Assembly: GCA_021521415.1 (NCBI GenBank)
Contig: JAIQDT010001666.1
Coordinates: forward strand, 288,001 to 352,000
Length of the DNA: 64,000 bases
DNA from: Bidens hawaiensis
Lineage: Eukaryota > Streptophyta > Magnoliopsida > Asterales > Asteraceae
Reading direction: 5' to 3'
Positions 55,065-64,000 of the stretch are shown one piece after another. The notes beneath the pieces were generated by a model that had not been told where the DNA came from, ran no database searches, and saw only the letters and a list, made by a program, of their open reading frames with translations. Numbering within the stretch: the stretch's first letter is position 1; each line of letters begins with the position of its first letter. Position numbers and translations under genes: made by a program.

Positions 55065-55395
55065 TTTTTCCGGTAAGGTTTTATATTTATTTTAATTGTT
55101 ATATGATTTTTTTATAATCTCTTTAGGTTGTAAATCAGAATCCAAGATTGAATTGATATGTTGAAGTTATTACGGTTTTCCGGTAAGGTTTTATATTTAT
55201 TTTAATTTTTATATTGCTTTGTTATAATATCTTTAGCTTCTATATCAAATCCAAGATTGATATGATATGGTGAAGTTATTACGGTATTTCGGTAGGACTT
55301 TATATTTATTTTAATTGTTATATGATTTTGTTATAATCTCTTTAGGTTGTATATCAAAATCCATGATTTAATTTATATGTTAAAGTTATTACGGT
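55065..55395. repeat. three-copy tandem repeat, about 110 bp
   Basis: Units starting TTTTCCGGTAAGGTTTTAT near 55065, 55176 and 55285, with a partial fourth at 55395. Each ends GAAGTTATTACGG. Copies differ by small changes. Confidence 0.88.
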
Positions 55396-56123
55396 TTTCC
55401 GGTAACAATTTTACTTGATATTCTATCATATTATTCCTAATGTTATTACGGTAATTATATTTCATAGATACTCTTATCATATTATTCCGGTAAAGTTTTA
55501 TATCAATTACAATTATTTTTGTTTTCCGTTTTTGTTTGTATTTATATTAATAATTATATGATTTTTTCTTATAATCCCAAAAGGTTATATATCAAAATCG
55601 AAGATTTAATGGAGATCTTCACTATTTCGTTTTCCCGATCAAAATTTTAAGTTGTAAATTATAATATCAATTTTACATTTTTTCACATTATTCAAATCTT
55701 CCATAATTTGTAATTTATTTATTATGTGATATTAATATTAATATTTAATTTTATTATTTCAGGTTATTGTCCCCAACTTGATATAGTTAATTTCATGGAT
55801 TCAGGATTGTTTGATAAGATGTCTTTTATTTTAGTTTAATATTGATATATATTTCTATTAGTTTTCATGTATTTATTGATTCTTCACAATTTATGTAATT
55901 GAATTGTTTATTATATAATCCAGAAATAAAATTTAGTTGATTATTCTGTAAGACATTACATAGTAAGATAATCAATATTATATGTTGTTGGTAAAAGTCC
56001 AATTAAATCATCAATGTCAACGCAATTTAAAACATTATTATACTTTCCAATATTATCTTACTTTACATTTTTAGATTTATGCACATTTAATATGGTATTT
56101 TAGAAACCGATTTTCCCCATTCA
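55396..56123. other. AT-rich spacer, no gene
   Basis: Only A/T-rich sequence with degenerate continuations of the 110-bp unit to about 55620. No coding or RNA gene was recognised. Confidence 0.4.
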
Positions 56124-56251
<128 letters not shown>

Positions 56252-56702
56252 CCCCGCTCCCGGTGCCCTACATTGACGTTAGATTTACTCATAAACACAG
56301 TTATAGATATCAGAGTTAATTAAAACTTTCGCGGAATAATTAAAACTTCAACATTCATTACATAACATTCATAACTTGTCTTGAAAACATAACTTAAAAC
56401 ATGTCTTTTTATTCGAACATTTACAACCGAGTCATCAGATGCCAACTTCTTTATTCATCTGCCATGTACCCCCCCCTTCAAGCCAGCCGTCTCATCCTAC
56501 TCACCTGCGTGCATACTAAAAGTCAGCTATGCTGAGTGAGTTCTAGTTAATCAGGCAACATACAATACATTTACATATTTATTTATACGTATCCGTAGAT
56601 ACATATTACATGCTTAGCCTGTTATCTTTCTTTTATTCGTACATACATACTTTATTTCTGTCTTTCACACTTTCATACAATCATATACATAAATAAATAT
56701 CT

Positions 56703-56868
56703 TTTCCATCTCAGATATTTTTAGGGTCTAGTCCCTTCCTCCTCTATCTCATATATTATTAGGGTCTGGTCCATTCCCTCTATATCTCAGATATTATTAG
56801 GGCCTGGTACCTTTCTTCTCTATCTAAAATAGTATTAGGTTCTTCTCCCTTCTTTCTCTATCTAATCA
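56703..56868. repeat. four degenerate CTATCTCAGATATTATTAGGG units in the LTR
   Basis: Related blocks of about 45-50 bp holding ATCTCAGATATT, then TTAGGGTCTGGTCC and a pyrimidine stretch, in tandem. Confidence 0.7.
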
Positions 56869-56910
56869 ACCATTCGTACGTTTATTCATACATTCGCTCT
56901 ATAATATACG

Positions 56911-56918
<8 letters not shown>

Positions 56919-56952
<34 letters not shown>
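56919..56952. repeat. (TA)n microsatellite in the LTR
   Basis: Uninterrupted TA run of about 17 units. Confidence 0.9.
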
Positions 56953-56955
<3 letters not shown>

Positions 56956-57092
56956 TTACTCATTCATGCGTCTTAGCGTCTTATACAAGACACAACTTTC
57001 CTGGCGATACGTGCAATATCCGAAGATCGTTCATGTACCGGCAAGAATACATTCATAACATTCATACATTCTATCACATCACTCATTATAGC

Positions 57093-57120
57093 ATACACTT
57101 ACCATTTAAGGTAAGTGTAT
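57093..57120. repeat. perfect 11-bp inverted repeat in the LTR
   Basis: ATACACTTACC (57093-57103), loop ATTTAA, GGTAAGTGTAT (57110-57120). It may form a stable hairpin in the element RNA. Confidence 0.9.
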
Positions 57121-57472
57121 TAACATTCACATTGGGTATGCACATAGTCCCGAAAACATAACAACGAAATGGGGCTAGAAACTCACATGCGTTCTGTTAC
57201 GTTCACCGTTAATTGTTATTCCTTTCTTTAGCTGTGTGTGACTAACTGTATAACAATTTCACATATCAATTAACTATCACTATCCATATCGTGTTTCAAG
57301 TTTAATTATAACCCTGAATGAACAAGGGTCCGGGGCAGCGCCCCTGGCAGCGGGGTTCTAGGGGCGGCAGACCCTAGCAAGGTCCAAGGGGCAGAGCCCC
57401 TGGCTGGGGTCGACACGTGTAAATAATCCATTTATCTTAAGTCCAGGGACCTTTCTGTCATTCTTTCAAACT

Positions 57473-57705
57473 TTAGTTCGTCATCCAGTTCGTCATCCAG
57501 TTCTTTAACGAATGGACTCCTTCGTTATTTCTTAACAAATGGACCTTTATAACGAACTGGGGGTTCATTCGTCAGTTCACCGTTAAAGAATTACTTAACG
57601 AATGGCTTAACGAACTACTGCTAATTTGTTATTTCTTCTTAACGAATGGGCATAACGAATCGTTTGCTAATTCGTTATTCTTCCGTTAACGAATTAACGT
57701 TAGGT
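57473..57705. repeat. TTAACGAATGG/TTCGTTA motif array in the LTR
   Basis: TTAACGAATGG, AACGAACTG, TTCGTTATT and related forms occur more than ten times on both strands, so neighbouring copies can pair. The array lies 600-800 bp inside the promoter side of the LTR. Confidence 0.75.
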
Positions 57706-58337
57706 CAGAGAATGTCAAAAACATTCTCTGACACCTCTTATTGTCGTACGCCGCCTTTCCGGCGCCGCCATGCCGGAAAACCGGGCGGTGGCCGGAAAAG
57801 CGTATTTTACCCGTTTTACACCTTTTTTCACCGTTTTTCGTCACGTTCGATCCAGATCCGAGCTGGGGTGACCCGTAAGCTCGTCTTTTGATTGGTTTAT
57901 ACCCGATTCCATCCGGATCTTGTGACTTTGACGGTTAAGGGTGTCGGCTCGTCGTTTCGCGACTAGATCTAGCGGGCATGGATCCATATACGGTCATACT
58001 ATTAATACCTCGGATAAATGCTCGGTTTTCCTTTTTGGTTTCAGTTAGAGAAGGAGAGAAGTATGAGAGAGAGATTAAGTGTGTGTTTTGAATGGTGTAT
58101 GGAATGGGTGGAATGAATGGATTAGGGAGTAATTGTGATTTATATATTATGGGTCATGGGCTTAAGCCTATGGTCTTTCTTCTTTCCTTATAAATCCAAG
58201 TCCATTACCCATTTTTATTTGACCCAACACTAGCCCAACTCATAATAAATCATATTATTATTTTATTAACCGAGACTGGAAACGGGATGTTACAAGTTTT
58301 TCCTCCTTAAAGAGGTTTCGTCCACGAAACCTAACTA

Positions 58338-58745
58338 TTACTTAAACATATCTGGGTAAAACTTGTGCATCTCATCTTCAACTTCCCAAGTAGCATCTGA
58401 TCCTTTACGGTGCTTCCATATCACCTTTACCAAAGGGATAATATTATGACGAAGTTGCTTCTCCTTGCGGTCGACAATCTCTACCGGCTGCTCGATATAG
58501 TTTAACTGTTCATCGACCTCGATGTTTACCAATGGCAAGTGAGACGTATTATCAGCTAGACATTTTCTCAAATGAGAAACATGAAAGGTCAAGTGGATTG
58601 CCTCTAGCTCTTCAGGTAAGTCTAGCTTGTAAGCTACCTCACCCACTCGCTCAACAATCTTAAACAGTCCATTGTACCTTGGACTTAACTTTCCTCTCTT
58701 CCTGAAACGAATAATTCCCTTCCAAGGCGGGACCTTGAGCATCAC
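58338..58745 (-). pseudogene. integrase C-terminus with chromodomain, Tekay-like
   Basis: One open stretch of 135 codons: FRKRGKLSPRYNGLFKIVER, VGEVAYKLDLPEELEAIH, TFHVSHLRKCLADN (integrase C-terminal fold), then EQPVEIVDRKEKQLRHN, LVKVIWKHRKGSDATWEVE, EMHKFYPDMF, a chromodomain with its aromatic residues. Chromodomains steer integration to marked chromatin. This part is intact, but upstream integrase is broken. Confidence 0.85.
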
Positions 58746-59574
58746 ATTGTCACCAACGTTAAACTCGATTGGTCGTCGTCGCTTATCAGCATAGGACTTC
58801 TGACGGTCTTGAGCTCTTTTATCCTTGCCTTGATTTGATCAAATTTTGAAGAGGTTTCCTTCATAACTTCTAGACTTCCAATCTCCTTCTGACCAATCTC
58901 TCCCCAACATACAGGAGTTCTATATCATCTTCCATAAAACATCTCAAACAGTGGCATACCAATTCTTGAATGGTAGCTGTTGTTATAGGAGAACTCTGCA
59001 AGATGCAAATGATCATCCCAACTTCCTCCAAAGTCTAAGACACAAGCGCGTGACATATCCTCAAGGATTTGGATAGTCTTTCAGACTGCCCATCTGTTTG
59101 AGGATGATATGTCGTACTGATGTTCAATCTTGTTCCCATAGCTTCATGGAACTTCTTCCAAAATCTCTAAGTAAAGCGAGTATCTCTATCAGACACTAAT
59201 GACAACGACACTCCATGTTTAGCCATGACTTCCTTAATGAACACATTTGCTAACGTTTCTAACGAGATGGCCTCTCGTATAGGCAGAAACTGAGCACTTT
59301 TAGTCAAACGGTCCACAATCACCCAAATGGTATCTTGATGTTTAGGTGTATGGGGTAGCTTAGTTATGAAATCCATGGTGATGTGTTCCTACTTCCATTC
59401 TGGTATCTCTAAAGGCTGCATCTTTCCATAAGGTTTCTGGTGTTCAGCCTTGACTTGCAAACAAGTTAAGCAGTTACTAACGTAATCCACTACATCATTC
59501 TTCATACCTGGCCACCAGTCGTCTCTTTTTAGATCTTGATACATCTTGTTGGATCCCGGATGAATCGAGTATCT
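58746..59574 (-). pseudogene. integrase core, Tekay-like
   Basis: MDFITKLPHTPKHQDTIWV (59376 onward) begins the catalytic core; VSDRDTRFT holds the second Asp, and a stop comes next at 59167. HHCC-type text and later core fragments (near 59560-59400 and 59160-58760) are readable only with frame changes. Confidence 0.75.
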
Positions 59575-60150
59575 CTACTTGTGAGCTTCATCTAAGATTC
59601 GACCTCTGGGATTTCCATGGCATGGAATCCACATACGGTCAAACCTAATCTTAACTCCATGGGTGTTTTCCATCAGCTCGTCTTGTTGCCCGAAAATTCT
59701 TTCTTTCTTCATTATTCCTTCATCTGTAAGAACCTCAGACTGTGCCTTGATGATTTCTTCAAAGAGGTCTGAGTTAATAATCAACTTATACGACTTCATG
59801 GTTGAAATGACTTCCTCATTCTTACGGCTTAGCACGTCGGAGACCACATTAGCTTTACCAGGATAATACTTGATATCACAGTCATAGTCCTTTATCAACT
59901 CTAACCATCTTATCTTCTTCTCAAAGAAATACTTCAAACTCTTATGGTTGGTGTAAATTGTACACTTAGTACCATATAAGTAATGTCTCCATATCTTGAG
60001 AGCATGTACTACTGCTGCTAGCTCCAAATCATGCTTCGGATAAGTACTTTCGTGAACCTTCAACTGTCTGGACACATAAGCTATCACCTTTCCTCGTTGC
60101 ATCAACACGCAACCTAACCCACGATGAGACGCATCGGTACAAGCAACCAA
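59575..60150 (-). pseudogene. RNase H domain and integrase zinc-region start, Tekay-like
   Basis: [20 protein letters not shown] with the first acidic residue, then [33 protein letters not shown] and [13 protein letters not shown]: the gypsy RNase H domain. It is followed by a linker and LWIPCHG-like text. One open frame of 191 codons. Continuity with RT is lost near 60200 (stop). Confidence 0.8.
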
Positions 60151-61074
60151 ATCCTCGTCACCATCAGGTAGAGTAAGGATTGGAGCTTGCGTAAGTCTTT
60201 TCTTTAATTACTTGAAAGATTCTTCCTGAAACTTACCCCAACTAAATACTACAGACTTCCGAGTCATTCCGGTCAACGGTGCGGCTATCTTGGAGAAGCC
60301 TTCAATGAATCTCCTTTAATAGCCAGCCAACCCTAAGAAGCTGCGTATATCAATCAGGTTCTACAAAGTCTTCCAATTTACTATTGCCTCGATCTTAATT
60401 GGGTCCACATCAATCCCTTCAGGATTGATTACGTGACCTAAAAATGACACTTCTCGCAACCAAAATGCACACTTCGAAAACTTAGCATACAGTTTCCCTT
60501 CCTTCAGCTTCTCTAATACTTCTCTTAGATGTTCAGCATGGTCGGACTCGCTCTTAGAATAAATCAATATATCGTCAATGAAAACGATAATTGATTTGTC
60601 CAACATCGGCCGACATACCCTATTCATCATGTCCATAAATGTTGCGGGAGCATTTGTTAGACCAAATGACATTACGAGGAACTCGTAGTGTCCATACTGC
60701 GTCCGAAACGCTGTGTTAGGGATGTCTGCCTCTTTCACCTTCAGCTGATGATAACCTGTCCTTGGCAACGGATATCTGTTCTTCACTGTAAGCTTATTCA
60801 ACTCACGATAGTCTATACACATTCTCATACTTCCATCATTCTTCTTAATAAACTACATCAGTGCACCCCACAGGGAAACACTCGGTCTTATGAATCCTTT
60901 ATCGAGGAGTTCTTTCAGTTGGGACATCAATTCTTTCATCTCGGATGATGCCAGACGGTAAGGTGCTTTTGCGATGGGCTGTGCTCCTGATACTAATTCT
61001 ATCTGGAATTCTATCTCTCGCTCCGGTGGCAACCCTGGAAGGTCCTCAGGGAACACTTCTAGATAGTCGCACAC
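60151..61074 (-). pseudogene. reverse transcriptase with internal deletion, Tekay-like
   Basis: 61074-60853 gives the linker (LEVFPEDLPGLPPEREIEFQ, LKELLDKGFIRPS). A stop follows, then [20 protein letters not shown] runs directly into [13 protein letters not shown]. The stretch that normally separates them, with the first catalytic Asp, is deleted (about 20 residues, in frame). [17 protein letters not shown] and [15 protein letters not shown] (second and third catalytic Asp) remain. 60361 ends at a stop after NWKTL. Confidence 0.8.
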
Positions 61075-61309
61075 AATAGGAACATCTTTTACTTCTCTTG
61101 CCTCAGACGTAGCTTTGACAACATACGCCAGGTAGGCGCCTCACCCTCGCCTTAGCAAATCTTCGGCTTTTATCATCAAAATGACATTAAGCCCTGAACT
61201 TTCATTATCACCATAAACCGTCACCGCAAGGATTTTAACCTTTTTAACCTACTCTTATACACTATCTGAGCTTCAAACTCAGATAGCCAATCCATTCCCA
61301 AAACAACAT
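61075..61309 (-). pseudogene. protease to RT linker remnant, Tekay-like
   Basis: Sequence between gag-protease and RT, with interrupted frames of the protease C-terminal half (a DVVLGMDWL-like block near 61300 is readable). No intact frame. Confidence 0.5.
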
Positions 61310-62856
61310 CTAACCTCCTAATGTCATAACATACAAGGTGACAGGGAACTCACGTCCCTCTAACTCTATCTTACAGTCCTTAACCATTCTCATTATTCTA
61401 ACCGAGGTATCACTCGCGGTTTCTACTTTAAAAGTTGCAAGCACACGACAACATTTCATTTTTGCTAACTTGCTAAATGTCGTAGCTACAAAATTTCTAT
61501 TCGCACAAGCATTAAACAGTACTGAAGCAGAAATACCTTTCACTAAAAACATACCTGTCAAAACATCAGGAATCAGTCTGGCTTGTTCTTGAGTTAACAT
61601 GAAGGCCCAAGGCATTGCTTGATCAGCATCTTTCTTTCCGCTTCCTCCAGCTTCACCGTCAGTGCACTCTCTTGCCATATGACCAGTCTTACCGCACTTG
61701 TAACACGCGTGCTTTGTAGTGCAATCTGGAGCATAATGCCCCACCTTCCCACACTTGTAACAGGCATTCGGTTCAAGCCTGTACTCTCCGCCATAAGCTT
61801 TACCACATTTGTGGCATCCAATCGTACCCTTACCCCATTTGCACTCACCACTGTGCATCTTACCACACGTCTTACACAATTTTTTCTCCCACACTCTCTG
61901 CTTCTTACCCCTAGGGTTCCACAACTGGGTACCGGGTCGTTTAGCAGGAACAACCCATTTCTTCTCCTTCTTTTCTACCACCACTTCATCCACAGCCAGA
62001 TCATCATAAACCATCTCTGCGAGTTCTACAGTAGAGTCGAATGTAGCAGGTTTACTGGTATTGACAAAAGTGCGGACGTTCTGTGGCAGTCCTCTTTTGT
62101 AGCACTTGATTCTCTTGGCTTTAGTATTCACAATGTCAGGCACTAATATAGACATGCGGTTGAAATTGGTGGTATACCCGCGGTGTGTCATCTTTCCCGC
62201 CTTCAAGTTTAGAAACTTCATCTCAGCCCTTTCAACCTCAGCATCAGCACAAAACCTTCTCATCACTAACTCCTTCAGATCATCCCATCTCATCGCCTTA
62301 ACCTCCTCTCGAGTCTTCCTCTGCTCTACCGACTCCCACCAATACATAGCTTCATCTCCGAACGAATGGGTAGCATACCCCACCGCTTGGTCAGGACGAC
62401 ACTCGCTAATTCGGATAACCCTATCCATGGCGGTTATCCATTGAAGAGTAGCGATTGCATCCCCCAAACCAGTCAGCTTCGGCGGGTCGCAACCTTTGAA
62501 CGACTTATAGTTATACCCACCTCGACCTCTCATTCTGTCATCAACCTTTACAGACCTAACCTCACTCGAGTTTTCTCCCTCTCGTAATCCTTCTTAGCAT
62601 TATCTCCTGACCTCTTAGCAGTTCTTGCATGGCTTCCAGCAGACTTTTCAGGTTGCAGATTCTTCACTGTAGCAGCTACGTCTTGAACAATGGCTGCCTG
62701 AAAAGCAGGGTCAAGCTGATACCCTTCATTATTGCTCGGATTCCGTCCAGCTGCACTTCCTTCTTCCATTATGTTAACAGCTGATTCTACAAAAGGTTCT
62801 TGGACAATACGTGGTCTACCACGACGTCCAGTACGACCTCCCTGACCGACGATCAT
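61310..62856 (-). pseudogene. gag-protease of the Tekay-like element
   Basis: Starts MIVGQGGRTGRRGRPRIV at 62856. A frame change near 62540 leads to a 407-codon frame with the capsid core (GDAIATLQWITAMDRV, WESVEQRKTREEVKAM, MSILVPDIVNTKAKRI) and a Cys-rich region near residues 215-300 with two perfect CX2CX4HX4C knuckles (CYKCGKVGHYAPDC, CYKCGKTGHMAREC) preceded by two irregular ones. The protease region reads VLFNACANRNFVAT, where the catalytic Asp of the DSGA-type site is Asn and Ser is Cys, so the enzyme would be dead. A stop at 61310 ends it. Confidence 0.8.
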
Positions 62857-62964
62857 TTGTGATAAGAAGAATACCACTGTATTTACTGACAAGGAGTGCA
62901 TAAAATACCACTGTATTCAAATACATCCAGTTAACAGTTGATTCTACAGAAGGTTCTCGGAAAG
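62775..62964. other. scrambled junction with duplicated gypsy and copia pieces
   Basis: GTTAACAGCTGATTCTAC (62775 onward, gypsy gag) recurs as GTTAACAGTTGATTCTAC at 62930. TTTGTGATAAGAAGAATACC...GGAGTGCAT (about 62857-62901) is a copy of the copia pol segment at 63074-63118. The order is gypsy, copia, gypsy, copia within 350 bp. Confidence 0.7.
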
Positions 62965-64000
62965 TTCTCGGGGAATGATTACAAAAGAAGGAGATGTGTG
63001 AAATGGTCGTATTACATTTGAGAAAGTAAATTACTGTGATAAAGTGGATCAGAATCTGTTGAGCGTGTCTCAAATTTGTGATAAGAAGTATACCACTGTA
63101 TTTACTGACAAGGAGTGTATAATAATCAAACCAGATAATTTCATTATAGAAGACATGGTTGTTATGTGGTCTCCTCGGTCAAATGATATTTATATACTTA
63201 ATATGAATACTAAGGTATCGACTCTGACTTATCTTGAAACGTGTTTTGTCTCAAAATCAACTGAGAAGGACTCGAATATGTGGAATAGGCGTATGGGTCA
63301 CATTCATGTTAGAAAAATGAACTTTCTGATGGCAAATGATTTGGTAGATGGGGTTTCCCTGAAACATTTCAAGCTGACTGATCACTGTGTTGCATGCAAA
63401 AATGGCAAATAGAAGAAGAAGTCACACCCGTCTAAGTTAATTAATTCCATTGATATCCTCTGGAACTACTTCATATGGATTTGTTTGGTCCTATGATTCG
63501 TGCGAGTATTGTTGGAGATATTGTCTAGTTGTCACTGACGACTACTCAAGATACTCGTGGGTGTTATTATGAGTTCTAATGATAAGACACCTATTCTTGT
63601 TCAAATTTTAATCACGAAGATCGAATCACTGTGCAAACACACGGGGAGACGTATTCGGAGTGATAATGATACGGAGTTCAAGAATACTATATCGGACTTC
63701 TTTTCTATTCAATGAGGAATCCATCGAGAATATAGTGTTCCATATGTACCTCAATAGAATGGTGTTGCTAAATGGAAGAATCAAACACTGATTGAAGCCG
63801 CAAGAACGATGTTAGCATATTCAAAGCTTCCTGTCCAATTTTGGAATGAAGCGGTGAACTCTGCTTGCTACATTCTTAATCGTGTTCTAACTGTTAAGAA
63901 GTTGCAAAAGACAAGTTATGAGCTTATGAAGAATCAAAAACCTAATTTAAAGTTTTTGGAACCTTTCAGGTGTCCTTGCACCATGTTGAAAAGAGATGTA
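62965..64000 (+). pseudogene. decayed Ty1/copia pol (GAG-pre-integrase and integrase), runs off the window
   Basis: From about 62965 ITKEGDV, TGA, NGRITFEKVNYCDKV leads into DQNLLSVSQICDKKY and the GAG-pre-integrase domain NRRMGHIHVRKMNFLM...CVACKNGK (zinc ligands His, His, Cys, Cys), ending at TAG 63410-63412. Beyond are integrase pieces in changing frames: IRSDNDTEFKN (second Asp), PYVPQ, stop, NGVAKWKNQTLIEAA (the catalytic Glu position reads Lys), NSACYILNRVLTVKKL to the window edge. It is of the same Sirevirus type as the element at 37853-50220 but strongly decayed and on the opposite strand. Confidence 0.8.

Noticed and set aside
57646..57891. 81-codon plus-strand frame
   Set aside because: It lies in the Tekay LTR over the TTAACGAATGG array.
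61619..62444. Plus-strand frames of 110-175 codons
   Set aside because: Antisense to the Tekay gag; Cys-rich appearance comes from the zinc-knuckle codons.

Overview
The window is nuclear DNA of a flowering plant. It is intron-rich and AT-rich, and filled with nested plant-type transposable elements: CRM-, Tekay- and Tat-like Ty3/gypsy elements, a Sirevirus-like Ty1/copia, hAT, CACTA and a candidate Helitron. The one clear host gene belongs to the plant-specific CBP60 family. A eudicot is likely. Asteraceae is a guess from the style of the retroelement open reading frames and is not proven.

Layout. 1-1215: 3' LTR of a copia element with a CCGAGTAAGG motif array. 1216-4501 and 9842-10107: remains of a Tat-like gypsy element on the minus strand. 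Its gag holds a truncated foreign LTR, and its LTR is split by a CRM-like chromovirus (4502-9836, 499-bp LTRs, target duplication CAATC). 10157-11186: candidate non-autonomous Helitron. 11248-14558: hAT element with a perfect 8-bp target duplication, broken transposase and AACCGGTT arrays, ending about 100 bp before the start codon of the CBP60-like gene. 14662-17834: CBP60-like gene, eight exons, 573 codons. 17835-19501: AT-rich flank.

19502-53153: one very large CACTA (En/Spm) transposon with CACTA ends and a TAA target duplication. It carries long arrays of a GTGTGGC motif at both ends, a TnpA-like Transposase_24/DUF8039 gene (minus strand), a TNP2/DUF4218/DUF4216 transposase (plus strand), and several genes not needed for transposition: a two-domain B3-like gene, a Ulp1-like (C48) protease gene, a GRF-type zinc finger, a PB1-like-domain protein and two small unknown proteins. 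Most carry a stop or a frameshift. A young, almost intact Sirevirus-like element (37853-50220, LTRs identical by eye, TTTAA duplication) sits inside it, with gag, pol, a third large ORF and many copies of a palindromic GCGAAGTT motif in its non-coding parts.

53157-64000: AT-rich spacer with a 110-bp tandem repeat, a compound (AT)n(GT)n microsatellite, a truncated Tekay-like chromovirus (about 56249-62856, minus strand) with a 2-kb LTR, then a scrambled gypsy/copia junction leading into a decayed copia pol (plus strand) that runs off the window.

All intron-exon models were made by eye from GT/AG sites, reading-phase agreement and family knowledge. No alignment or database search was run.
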